A model generated the notes under the pieces. It was not told where the DNA came from and searched no databases. It was given only the letters and a program-made list of their open reading frames with translations. DNA of 43,520 bases from an uncultured Anaerolineae bacterium (GTDB lineage: Bacteria; Chloroflexota; Anaerolineae; Aggregatilineales; Phototrophicaceae): NCBI GenBank assembly GCA_937922795.1, contig CALAJK010000041.1:1-43520 (forward strand). The letters run 5' to 3'. The position numbers and the translations under genes are program-made. Position 1 is the first letter of the stretch. Each line of letters opens with the position of its first letter. Shown here in pieces: positions 17,281-24,912 of the stretch.

Positions 17281-18129
17281 CTACAGTGTGACCACCCAAT
17301 AGGGTAGATTATGACCGTTAGGCCGGAAACCATACCGAGCGTACAGCCGCTGCGAACGCTGGTTGCTCGCCTGGGTGTTGAGCGTCATACTGAAGATGCC
17401 GCGCCGGAAGAACCGGCGGATGACATCGCCCAGCAGCGCGCCGCCTAAACCCTGACCCTGCATATCAGGCAGCACCGCCAGCCGCGCCAGATGCGCGCCG
17501 TCGAAATACACGGTAGCGAGCTGATAACCGACAATCGTCCCGTCTAGAACGCCCACAGTACAGCTCGCAGCAGCGCACAGCGCAATCTGCAGTTCCTCCA
17601 ACCGGAGCTGCCAGGGCGGCGCAAACGCCATCTGGTCGACCACGGCCATTCGCTCCAGATCGGCTTGTTCCGCCGCGCGGATCACCAGCCGGTTGGGCAG
17701 CGCCGTCGGGATATCCGGACCGGAACGCGCCAGCGTGATGATATCCTCCACGTATTGAAAACCCAATGCCGGCGCATAGCGCCCGATCCAATCGTGAATG
17801 GCCAGGAGCGCCACCTGCCGGACTTGGCGCTCGCGCAGCTCATCGACCGCCGCCTCCCATAAAGCGCGCAGCACGGCCTGGTGATCAGTATAATCCTGCA
17901 CTGCCGCCAACCGCACCCAGGCCATGTGATTCAAAGGCTCGGAAAACGCCAGGATGCCCGTCAAACGGCCGCCCTGCCACGCCAGGCGAATGGGTGAGGT
18001 CTGCGTCTCCAGCCAAGAGTCGGTGTCATGCCAGTCTAAATGGGTGTGCACCAGATGGCTGTAGAACAGCAGGTCACGGGTAGGCCGCAGGTAGCGCCGT
18101 TGAAACGGCGTGATGGTGAGCACAGCCAC
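17281..18129 (-). CDS. GNAT-family N-acetyltransferase
   Basis: 282 residues. The C-terminal domain (about 150-280) carries the acetyl-CoA-binding signature LARLAVLPDMQGQGLGGALL and the closing NQRSQRLYARYGF, typical of RimI-like GNAT enzymes. The N-terminal 140 residues look like a second, degenerate GNAT half (DWHDTDSWLETQ... IGRYAPALGFQYVEDI). The substrate is unknown; ribosomal proteins, small amines or antibiotics are all possible. The start is GTG with GAGG seven bases upstream. It lies 27 bases downstream of the helicase-loader gene on the same strand and may be co-transcribed. Confidence 0.88.
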   Translation of the reverse strand: MAVLTITPFQRRYLRPTRDLLFYSHLVHTHLDWHDTDSWLETQTSPIRLAWQGGRLTGILAFSEPLNHMAWVRLAAVQDYTDHQAVLRALWEAAVDELRERQVRQVALLAIHDWIGRYAPALGFQYVEDIITLARSGPDIPTALPNRLVIRAAEQADLERMAVVDQMAFAPPWQLRLEELQIALCAAASCTVGVLDGTIVGYQLATVYFDGAHLARLAVLPDMQGQGLGGALLGDVIRRFFRRGIFSMTLNTQASNQRSQRLYARYGFRPNGHNLPYWVVTL

Positions 18130-18156
18130 AATTCAACCTCGCTGCCTTCAGGCGCT

Positions 18157-19578
18157 TCAGGCGCGGCGGTGCGCCCGCAGCGCATAACTGCGCGCCGTGA
18201 TGGCAAAAATCGTGCACAGCCGCCGGTCAATCAGCCGGCTGATGATGCGCTCGTCAATGGCGCGCGCCGAGGCATCGCCGGCGCGGCCTTCAGTCTCGGC
18301 GTTCACATCCAGCAGTCGGGCGGTCGTGATGACCGTTGGCAGCTCAGCCACATACCGATAATCAATGATCTGAAAGAGTTTTTCCCTGGCCCAGGCGCTG
18401 GTTTTCTCTGTGCCCAGGTCATCCAGAATCAGCAGCGGCACTTCGCGCACCGCCTGGAAACGCTGGTCAAAACTCACCGGCGCGTTCGGGCTGAAGGTGA
18501 AGCGCAAATAGTCCATCAAGTCGGGCACGGTGACGAAGATCACATCTTTGCCGCGCTGTTCCTGCAGGTTGCCGATGGCCGCCGCCAGATGCGTCTTGCC
18601 GCAGCCATATGGCCCGGTCAGCACTAGCCAGCCCTGCAGCGCATCCGCATAGCGCTGCGCCACCTCATAGGCGCGCCGCAGGTTCGCCTGCTCGTCCGGC
18701 GTGGCATTCCGGTTCAGCTCGAACGTCTCAAACGTCATGTGGCGGTACAGATGCAGGTTCGACACGCGCTCGCGCGGCTTCTGCGACCAGGTGCGGTAGT
18801 CCGGCGCGGTGATTTTGGCGCGGTGCACCAGGCTGCTGTCGAGCAGGCGGCTGTGCAGGCGCGGATCCAGCCCGCTCAAATCGACGTTGGTGGTGATGAC
18901 GGTCGGCAAGCGGCGCGTGTAGCGGTGGTTGAAGAGCTGAAACAGCTTCTCCTGCGCCCAGGGGCTGCTGTTCTCCGCCCCCAGATCGTCCAGAATCAAC
19001 AGCTTAATGCTGCGCACGCGGTCGAACAGCTCATCATACCCTACTTCCGACGACGGCCCGTAGGTGCTGCGCAGATGGTCGAGCAGATCGGGGACGGTGA
19101 CGAACAGCACTGCCTCGCCGCGCCGCAAGCGGGCATGGCCGACCGCCGCCGCCAGATGCGTTTTGCCGCAGCCGAACGGCCCTTCCAGCAGCAGCCAACC
19201 GTCCGGCTCCTCAGCAAAACTCATCGAGACGCGCAGCGCCTGCTGCAGCGACATCTCCTGTGCCGGCGTCAGCCCAACCGGATTGATGACGAAATTTTCA
19301 AAGCTCTTATCGGCGTAGGCGTCCAGATTGCTGTGGCGGCGCAGCCGTTCCTGGCGGTCAAGATCGGTCTCGACCGGATTGTTGGGGCAGCGAAACAATT
19401 TGCCAAAGTAGGGATGGCCAACCGGGACATCGTAACGCACCACGCCCAACCCCTGGCAGATCGGCTCGCCGCCGCAGATCGGGCAGACGGTCATCTCCTC
19501 AGTGTTCGATGAAGTCGGCGTATTTCCCGGAGATATACCGCCGGCCATCTGGTTCATCAGCTCGTCCAGAGACTTCAC
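18157..19578 (-). CDS. DnaC/DnaI-like helicase loader with two tandem AAA+ modules
   Basis: About 473 residues. An N-terminal cysteine-rich region (C32, C35, C41, C64) resembles the zinc-binding domain of DnaI-type loaders. Two complete DnaC/IstB-type AAA+ modules follow. Module 1 has Walker A GPFGCGKT (133-140) and Walker B LLILDDLG (193-200). Module 2 has GPYGCGKT (322-329) and LLILDDLG (382-389). Each is preceded by an FExF linker and an amphipathic helix, so the whole unit was duplicated. Known DnaC/DnaI loaders have one AAA+ domain. The neighbouring DnaD-like and dnaB genes support a role in loading replicative helicase; a transposition ATPase is less likely, with no transposase nearby. 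GTG 19578 overlaps the previous gene by 80 bases; ATG 19494 would remove the first 28 residues. Confidence 0.88.
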   Translation of the reverse strand: MKSLDELMNQMAGGISPGNTPTSSNTEEMTVCPICGGEPICQGLGVVRYDVPVGHPYFGKLFRCPNNPVETDLDRQERLRRHSNLDAYADKSFENFVINPVGLTPAQEMSLQQALRVSMSFAEEPDGWLLLEGPFGCGKTHLAAAVGHARLRRGEAVLFVTVPDLLDHLRSTYGPSSEVGYDELFDRVRSIKLLILDDLGAENSSPWAQEKLFQLFNHRYTRRLPTVITTNVDLSGLDPRLHSRLLDSSLVHRAKITAPDYRTWSQKPRERVSNLHLYRHMTFETFELNRNATPDEQANLRRAYEVAQRYADALQGWLVLTGPYGCGKTHLAAAIGNLQEQRGKDVIFVTVPDLMDYLRFTFSPNAPVSFDQRFQAVREVPLLILDDLGTEKTSAWAREKLFQIIDYRYVAELPTVITTARLLDVNAETEGRAGDASARAIDERIISRLIDRRLCTIFAITARSYALRAHRRA

Positions 19579-20209
19579 GGCTCCTACCTTCCGCTTCCCA
19601 ACGCTTGAGTATGGATTGAATATAACGCCAACTGCGCTTGTTGCGCTCGACCGCTTCCCGCATCGCGTCCTCAATCCATTCTGGCGGATAGTCGCGCTCA
19701 GCGGCTTTGAGCGCATCCGCGATCATGGCCGTCAGCGGGCCGATGTTCGCCTCGTACAACCGGTAGATATTCGGGCGCTCCGGCAGGATTTCGACCGGGT
19801 TGGCCGCGTCCCCTGGTCGCCAGGCGCCCGCCTGAACCTGTTTAGCGCCCGCCCGGCCCAGGGGCGTATTCATAAAATACAGCGTCTCTGCGCCGCCCTG
19901 CAGGTTCAACTCTGCGCGCAGCAGCGCGCCGCGCTGCACCGCCCGCTCCAGAGCCGCGGTCAGGACGGCGTCGGGATCGCCGCCGGGCGCACAGGCGGCC
20001 AGCCCGCGCATCAGCGCTTCATTCGCCGCGAAGTCCTGTCGGCGCAGGTAGCGATACTTCTCATCTTTCTGCGGCAGGGACCAAAAGCAGAACAGGATGA
20101 CTTTCAGCTCCGCCAGATCGTCCACCAACGGCAGCAGATCGCTGAAGAAGGCCGACGGGACCTCGACCATGCGCGCCTTGCCTGGAGAAAAGCCGGCAAA
20201 TCGGTCCAT
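19499..20209 (-). CDS. DnaD-domain replication protein
   Basis: 236 residues. The N-terminal part (about 15-90) is a winged-helix-like region (VPSAFFSDLLPLVDDLAELKVILFCF...). The C-terminal DnaD/DnaB_2 domain (about 148-205) has YEANIGPLTAMIADAL, AEERDYPPEWIEDA-like sequence and the closing NKRSWRYIQSILKRW. It ends in the short conserved-looking tail YISGKYADFIEH. DnaD proteins remodel origin or restart-site DNA and recruit the helicase and its loader. Its start overlaps the dnaB stop by one base (TGATG) and its end overlaps the loader gene, so the three are tightly linked in one operon. Confidence 0.9.
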   Translation of the reverse strand: MDRFAGFSPGKARMVEVPSAFFSDLLPLVDDLAELKVILFCFWSLPQKDEKYRYLRRQDFAANEALMRGLAACAPGGDPDAVLTAALERAVQRGALLRAELNLQGGAETLYFMNTPLGRAGAKQVQAGAWRPGDAANPVEILPERPNIYRLYEANIGPLTAMIADALKAAERDYPPEWIEDAMREAVERNKRSWRYIQSILKRWEAEGRSREVSGRADEPDGRRYISGKYADFIEH

Positions 20210-21576
20210 CAGATACGGCTCAGATCGACGCTGCGCTCGGCGGCGTTGAGGAATTTGGTCAGCGTCTTGTCAAAATACAAGGAAACCGACCCAGTCGGCC
20301 CATTACGATGTTTGGAGACCAGCACGTCCGCTTGGTTAGGGACATCGGTCGCGTCATTATACACTTCATCGCGGTACAGGAACATCACCACGTCGGCGTC
20401 TTGCTCCAGAGACCCGGATTCTCTCAAATCGCTGAGCACGGGCCGTTTGTCCTGGCGCTGCTCGACCGCGCGCGAAAGCTGCGCCGCCGACAGCACCGGC
20501 ACATTCAACTCGCGCGCCAGCTCTTTCAAGCTGCGGCTGATGAAGCTGACCTCTTGGACGCGGTTGTTCGAGTACGCCCCGCCCGCGTTCATCAACTGCA
20601 AATAGTCGACGATGACCAGATCAATGCCGTGCTCCCGCGCCAGGCGGTGGCACTTCGTCCGCATCTGCATCGGGTTCATGGCGGGGGTGTCATCAATGAA
20701 AATGCGGAAATCGCTCAACAGCCCCACCGCGCGCACGAAACGCGACCACTCCTGCTGCGTGAGCTGGCCAGCGCGCAGGTTTTGGCTGTTGATCCCCGCC
20801 TCCATCGAAACCAGGCGCTGGACGATCTGCTCAACGCCCATCTCCATGCTGAAGATGGCGATGCGCGCCCCCAGCCGCGCCATGTTGATGGCCGCCGACA
20901 GCATGAAGCTGGTCTTGCCCATGCCCGGACGTCCAGCGAAGATCAACAGGTCAGTCCGCTGTAAGCCGCCCAGGAGCTTATCCAGATCTTTGAAGCCGGT
21001 CGGCAGGCCGATCGCCTGGTCTTGATACCGCATCAGATGCTCGATGCGATCGAAGTAGTCGCCCACGGCCTGGCGCAGCGGGATGAGCTCGCGCGAGAGC
21101 TGGCGCTCGGTGACCTCGAACAGTTTGGTCTCTGCGTCGTTGATGACCTGTTCGATCGACAGCGAGTCATCCAGCGCCAGCGCTTTGATCTGGTCAGCCG
21201 TAGCCATCAGGCGGCGGCGGATTGCGGCGCGCTCCACCAGCCGGCCGTAGACTTCGGCGTGCACCGAGGTGGGCGTGCTGTTCACCAACTGGGTCAGGTA
21301 GGCCGGCCCGCCGATCTCATCTAAACGTCCAATGTCGCGGAGCTCATTCAGGACAGTCAGGTATTCCAGCGGCTGATCCCGATCGACCAGGCGTTGAAAC
21401 GCCTCCCAGATATATCGGTGGCGCAGCAGGAAGAAATCGTCCGCCTTGAGGAATGCTGCCAGGCTGTAGTAAGCCGACGGATCAATCAAGACGGCGCCGA
21501 TAGTGGCTTCTTCGGCCTCCAAGCTGTACGGCGCGGGCTGCGCCCCAGGCACGTCGAACAGATCGCTGTTGATCAT
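20209..21576 (-). CDS. dnaB: Replicative DNA helicase DnaB
   Basis: 455 residues, normal for the family. The N-terminal helical domain begins PYSLEAEEATIGAVLIDPSAY. The RecA-like C-terminal domain has Walker A GRPGMGKTS, the H2-like segment RIAIFSMEMGVEQIVQRL, Walker B IDLVIVDYLQLM, and the later motifs LSAAQLSRAVEQR and LRESGSLEQDADVVMFLYRDE. It unwinds DNA as a hexameric ring at the replication fork. The ATG has no obvious Shine-Dalgarno, and a strong hairpin lies 30 bases upstream. No intein is present. It heads an operon with the DnaD-like protein and the double loader. Confidence 0.97.
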   Translation of the reverse strand: MINSDLFDVPGAQPAPYSLEAEEATIGAVLIDPSAYYSLAAFLKADDFFLLRHRYIWEAFQRLVDRDQPLEYLTVLNELRDIGRLDEIGGPAYLTQLVNSTPTSVHAEVYGRLVERAAIRRRLMATADQIKALALDDSLSIEQVINDAETKLFEVTERQLSRELIPLRQAVGDYFDRIEHLMRYQDQAIGLPTGFKDLDKLLGGLQRTDLLIFAGRPGMGKTSFMLSAAINMARLGARIAIFSMEMGVEQIVQRLVSMEAGINSQNLRAGQLTQQEWSRFVRAVGLLSDFRIFIDDTPAMNPMQMRTKCHRLAREHGIDLVIVDYLQLMNAGGAYSNNRVQEVSFISRSLKELARELNVPVLSAAQLSRAVEQRQDKRPVLSDLRESGSLEQDADVVMFLYRDEVYNDATDVPNQADVLVSKHRNGPTGSVSLYFDKTLTKFLNAAERSVDLSRI

Positions 21577-21605
21577 GAGCGGCTTGCAGCATCAAACGCA
21601 GCATA

Positions 21606-21641
21606 GTCGGCGCCAGCATGCTGAAGCATGTCGCCGCCGAC
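21606..21641 (-). promoter_or_regulatory. Long hairpin in the dnaB leader
   Basis: GTCGGCG (21606-21612) pairs with CGCCGAC (21635-21641), and inside it CATGC (21617-21621) pairs with GCATG (21626-21630) around a TGAA loop, with a symmetric 4x4 internal loop. No U-tract follows in either direction, so it is not a simple terminator. It may shape dnaB mRNA translation or stability, or be a protein-binding palindrome. The remaining gap, 21642-21812, shows no convincing promoter or gene. Confidence 0.45.
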
Positions 21642-21812
21642 GGCTGCAGGACAGATTGTGAGGACGCCCGCGCAAACTTGCATTCGATACAACCTAGTTG
21701 GTCTAGAGACAGAAAACGGCGCGGATCATCGAGGCGAAGCGCACCGTTTCGGAGTTGGCCAGCAGTCGATCAAGCCTGGCCGCGCGCAGAAGATTGCACG
21801 CGGATCAGGCGC

Positions 21813-22334
21813 TCATTCATCGTTGTCGTCGAGGTCGTCGAAGTCCAGCGTGTCCACAAAATCGGCGAAGGCGCTCAGGCGCGACTCGTCCACCTCGCCG
21901 GTTGTTTCCTGCGGCGCTTCCTTCTCCACATCCTCGTCTGGCTCAGTCGCCGCCCGGTCCATCACCGCATCGGCCACGAAGATCGGGACGCTGACCCGCA
22001 CCGCCAGCGCGATCGCGTCGCTGGGCCGCGAGTCAATCTCGATCTGCTCGCCCGCCACGTCAATCACGATGCGGGCGTAATAAACGTCCTGGCGCAGATC
22101 GTTGATGAGAATGTGCACGACTCGGCCGCCCAACTCGCGGATGACCGACTTCAGCAGATCGTGGGTGAGCGGGCGCGGGGTGGGCATGTCCTGGAGCTTG
22201 ACCGTGATGGCTTCTGCCTCGCACGGGCCGATCCAGATGGGCAGGTAGCGCTCGCTGTTGACGTCTTTCAGGACGACCACCCGATGCTGTGACATCAAGC
22301 TCACGCGGATGCTGTCAATGATGACCTCAATCAT
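21813..22334 (-). CDS. Bifunctional nuclease (BFN/DUF151) family protein
   Basis: 173 residues. The first 135 residues form the DUF151 domain: [61 protein letters not shown] and [19 protein letters not shown]. Members have been reported as bifunctional nucleases in plants and are widespread in bacteria, often of unclear role. The last 35 residues are strongly acidic (FDDLDDNDE end), suggesting a flexible tail. A good promoter on the minus strand precedes it (22393-22420). It is transcribed toward dnaB, but a 236-base gap separates them. Confidence 0.92.
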   Translation of the reverse strand: MIEVIIDSIRVSLMSQHRVVVLKDVNSERYLPIWIGPCEAEAITVKLQDMPTPRPLTHDLLKSVIRELGGRVVHILINDLRQDVYYARIVIDVAGEQIEIDSRPSDAIALAVRVSVPIFVADAVMDRAATEPDEDVEKEAPQETTGEVDESRLSAFADFVDTLDFDDLDDNDE

Positions 22335-22392
22335 AACGCTTATTTGGATACCTCACTCAACGCCCAATCCCGCACACTGGTCTACACTTGCG

Positions 22393-22420
22393 ATTATACC
22401 CCGAAGCGGCATCTCAGCAA
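22393..22420 (-). promoter_or_regulatory. Sigma70-type promoter for the DUF151 gene
   Basis: On the minus strand TTGCTG (22415-22420) and TATAAT (22393-22398) are separated by 16 bases. The predicted start leaves a leader of about 50 bases before the ATG at 22334. It is back to back with the flavodoxin promoter. Confidence 0.65.
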
Positions 22421-22501
22421 TACGTAAACCAGCGTTTCTCATATGTCATGACTCGCCAATCCAGCCCACCGCCCCCTATAATAAACCTTAGAAGCTATTT
22501 C

Positions 22502-22530
22502 TTGAAGGTCTTTGCTAGGCTAAATAGAAT
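22502..22530 (+). promoter_or_regulatory. Sigma70-type promoter for the flavodoxin-lipoprotein pair
   Basis: TTGAAG (22502-22507) and TAGAAT (22525-22530) are separated by exactly 17 bases, and GAGGAG follows shortly before the ATG at 22552. The leader is only about 15 bases. A TATAAT at 22477 lacks a -35 and is less likely. Confidence 0.65.
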
Positions 22531-22551
22531 AATACTTTTGAGGAGCAGATT

Positions 22552-23079
22552 ATGAAAGTCCTTATCGCTTACGCTAGCGCTCACGGCTCGACCGCTGAAG
22601 TGGCGGAGTTCATCGGGCACGTACTCAGCGAACGCGGCCTCTCGGTGACTGCAGCCAGCGCTGACACGCTGTCCAACATCAAAGGCTATGATGTGATCGT
22701 CCTAGGCACGGCGATCCATGCCGGTACTTGGCTGCCCGCCATGACCGACTTCGTCAGCCGTTTCGCCGATGAACTAGCGCAGCGCTCCGTCTTTATGTGG
22801 GTCAACTGCATCCGGGTGATGGAACAGTACGGCGAAGAGCATGTCATGGAACATTACATGGTGCACGAGCTGCTGCGCAAGATCAACCCGAAAAGCGTCA
22901 CCGCCTTCGCCGGCAAGCTCGACCTGCAAAGCGTAGACTGGAACGAACGCTGGACGCTGGCCGCGCGCTACGACGGCATGACCTGGCCCAGCAGTTTCGA
23001 CGGCGACTTCCGTAACTGGGATGAAATTCGGACCTGGGCGCACCAGATCGCCGATACGCTGAAGACTGCACAGGCCTGA
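22552..23079 (+). CDS. Flavodoxin-domain protein (HemG-like)
   Basis: 175 residues with the flavodoxin fold. The FMN phosphate loop is near the start (IAYASAHGSTAEVAEFI, residues 5-21), followed by YDVIVLGTAIHAGTWL and a terminal helix (NWDEIRTWAHQIAD). Length and layout match the protoporphyrinogen oxidase HemG/menaquinone-dependent flavodoxin group. The usual HemG activity depends on quinone; whether this enzyme uses protoporphyrinogen is not shown, and no other heme gene is adjacent. GAGGAG lies six bases before the ATG. One base separates its stop from the next gene, so the two are co-transcribed. Confidence 0.85.
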   Translation: MKVLIAYASAHGSTAEVAEFIGHVLSERGLSVTAASADTLSNIKGYDVIVLGTAIHAGTWLPAMTDFVSRFADELAQRSVFMWVNCIRVMEQYGEEHVMEHYMVHELLRKINPKSVTAFAGKLDLQSVDWNERWTLAARYDGMTWPSSFDGDFRNWDEIRTWAHQIADTLKTAQA

Positions 23080-23080
23080 G

Positions 23081-23749
23081 ATGCGCCGCCTGTGGTTCTG
23101 GTTGGTCGTCTGCCTGACGCTGATAGGATGCGAGCTGTCCACCGAACGTCCGCCCCGTCCGTCAGCCTGGGTCAGCCAGCAGGGCTTGACAGCTCGGGAG
23201 CGCTTTGATGCGCCCGATCCACGCTGGGAAGTGTTCACCCTTGCTGGAGACCAGGCGTTGTTCCAGGTGCGCGATGGCGCGCTGGAAGGCGCGGTCATCC
23301 CCAATCGCGGCTACATCTGGTCGCTCAGTCAAGCGTACTATCGCAATGTCACCATCGAGCTGACCGTCCAGCAGACGCGCGGCGGCCCAAGCAGCGGCTT
23401 CGGCCTGATGTGCCGGACGGACGCCGACGGCAACGGCTACTACTTCGTCATCTCCGGCAACGGCCGCTTCGCCATCCTCAAGGCCACACCCGCCGCCGCC
23501 GACCCACAGCCGCTCGTGCCCTGGCAGGCGCATCCAGCCCTGCGAACGGCCGGCTCCCCCAACCGGCTGCGCGTCCACTGTGTCAGCGATTATCTAGCCC
23601 TGTGGGCCAATGACCGCTTCCTAGCCGACGTCCGCGACGCAAATTACAGCTTGGGCCAGCTTGGGCTGGTGATCGGCGCGGTCGAGGAGACGGCCTGGGT
23701 GCGCTTCGACGACCTGCTCGTCTACGATGCCGCGCTCGCCCCAGGGTGA
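23081..23749 (+). CDS. Lipoprotein with a concanavalin-like (DUF1080/LamG-type) domain
   Basis: 222 residues. A lipoprotein signal peptide ends at the lipobox LIGC (MRRLWFWLVVCLTLIGCEL, Cys17). The rest is a beta-sandwich: RFDAPDPRWEVF, FQVRDGALEGAV, SGFGLMCRTDADGNGYYFVI, FAILK and RLRVHCVSDYLALWANDRFLADV. This is the pattern of the 3-keto-disaccharide hydrolase/LamG-like sandwich that binds or processes sugars outside the cell. No catalytic residues can be assigned. Its coupling to the flavodoxin gene is unexplained. Confidence 0.78.
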   Translation: MRRLWFWLVVCLTLIGCELSTERPPRPSAWVSQQGLTARERFDAPDPRWEVFTLAGDQALFQVRDGALEGAVIPNRGYIWSLSQAYYRNVTIELTVQQTRGGPSSGFGLMCRTDADGNGYYFVISGNGRFAILKATPAAADPQPLVPWQAHPALRTAGSPNRLRVHCVSDYLALWANDRFLADVRDANYSLGQLGLVIGAVEETAWVRFDDLLVYDAALAPG

Positions 23750-23847
23750 TCAACTAACGCACTAGCCAAAACACACGAATATTGCTATGTGAGGATGCAG
23801 ATGTAGGCCAAAGCTGATATTCTGCAACTGTTCAAACCTGAATCAAA

Positions 23848-23869
23848 CTAGGGGCTGTCGCGCCCCTGG
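23848..23869. terminator. Bidirectional terminator between convergent genes
   Basis: CTAGGGGC (23848-23855) pairs with GCCCCTGG (23862-23869) over a six-base loop, with TTCTC following on the plus strand and TTTGATT on the minus strand. It lies between the convergent stops of the lipoprotein and the LysM gene and can serve both. Confidence 0.6.
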
Positions 23870-23898
23870 TTCTCAACTGCTCTCATCCTGGGCAGGTT

Positions 23899-24771
23899 TC
23901 AGTTGCCGGCGGGCGGGATGATCAACTGCTGGCCGACATCCAGCCGGTTAGGGTTCGCCAGTTTATTAGCTTTCACCAGCGCCTGCACCGTGACGCCGTA
24001 GCGCCGAGCGATGCCGTACAGCGTATCGCCGCGCTGTACCACATACGTCACGCCGCCCGGCGGCTGAACGCCGACCGCCTCAGGCGGCAGGTCGGTCGGG
24101 GCGGCGATGCTGGTCGCAGCCGGGAGCAAATTGGCGATGTCTGTATCGCAAGCGGGCAGCTTCAAGACTTGTCCCGGCTGGATCAGGTCGCCCGTGACCT
24201 GCGGGTTGGCCTCGCGCAGCGCCGCCACCGTCGTGTCGTTGGCGCCGGCGATGCGAAACAGCGTGTCGCCCGGCTTGACTGTGTAGGTGCAGCTCGTCGC
24301 CGCAGCGGCTGCGCCCCCGCCGCCTTCGCCGAACGCGGTGGGCGTGATCAAGCCGGACGGCGTGGTCGTCGGTGGACCGAGGGGCACAGGCGTCTGAACC
24401 GGCGTCACCGGCCCCAGCGGGCTGACCGGCGTGCGAAATGTGACATCCATCGTCGGCTGTACATCCTGGGCCAGCGCTTCGGTGGGGAGCGGCATGGCCA
24501 GCACAGCGCGCGTCGGGGCGATCAACGTGATCGGCGGCAGCGTGGGCGTCACCGGCAGATCCAGCCCCTCCATAGTTGGCGCCGCGTCCGGCGGGAGCGT
24601 GCTCAACTCGCTGGCGGGCAGCAGCGTGCTGCTCACCGGCTGAAAGGCTTCACCGGCCTGTTGAAAACAGCCTGAGAGCGCAAGCGCCAGCGGCAGCAGC
24701 GCCAGCCGCCGTCCGCATCGCATCCAGATCCCTGGCTTCATTCGCCGTTCTTGCCTCTTGCTTGCCTTCAT
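23899..24771 (-). CDS. LysM-repeat lipoprotein
   Basis: About 290 residues. A basic N-terminus and hydrophobic stretch end at a lipobox (LALSGC). A long Thr/Pro-rich linker leads to two LysM modules, near 160-210 (YTVKPGDTLFRIAGAND) and 242-288 (YVVQRGDTLYGIARRYGV). LysM binds N-acetylglucosamine chains, so the protein probably anchors to the membrane and holds peptidoglycan. No catalytic domain is seen. ATG 24771 is used; ATG 24741 would give a more ordinary 25-residue signal peptide and is equally plausible. Single gene, convergent with the lipoprotein gene. Confidence 0.85.
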   Translation of the reverse strand: MKASKRQERRMKPGIWMRCGRRLALLPLALALSGCFQQAGEAFQPVSSTLLPASELSTLPPDAAPTMEGLDLPVTPTLPPITLIAPTRAVLAMPLPTEALAQDVQPTMDVTFRTPVSPLGPVTPVQTPVPLGPPTTTPSGLITPTAFGEGGGGAAAAATSCTYTVKPGDTLFRIAGANDTTVAALREANPQVTGDLIQPGQVLKLPACDTDIANLLPAATSIAAPTDLPPEAVGVQPPGGVTYVVQRGDTLYGIARRYGVTVQALVKANKLANPNRLDVGQQLIIPPAGN

Positions 24772-24912
24772 GAACACTTCTGATGAGCTTGAGCATACAC
24801 CCGCGCCTGTTTTTGAGCAACCATCAGCCGAAAGGCTGAGTCAAGTCTCTGGGCATCAAGTGCTAACCGCAGCGATTCTAAGCGTCCGCGCGCTCACGAC
24901 TGTGTGTACGCC

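Noticed and set aside
18157-19578. IstB-type transposition ATPase
   Set aside because: The AAA+ modules are IstB-like, but there is no IstA transposase or terminal repeats, and the neighbours are replication genes.
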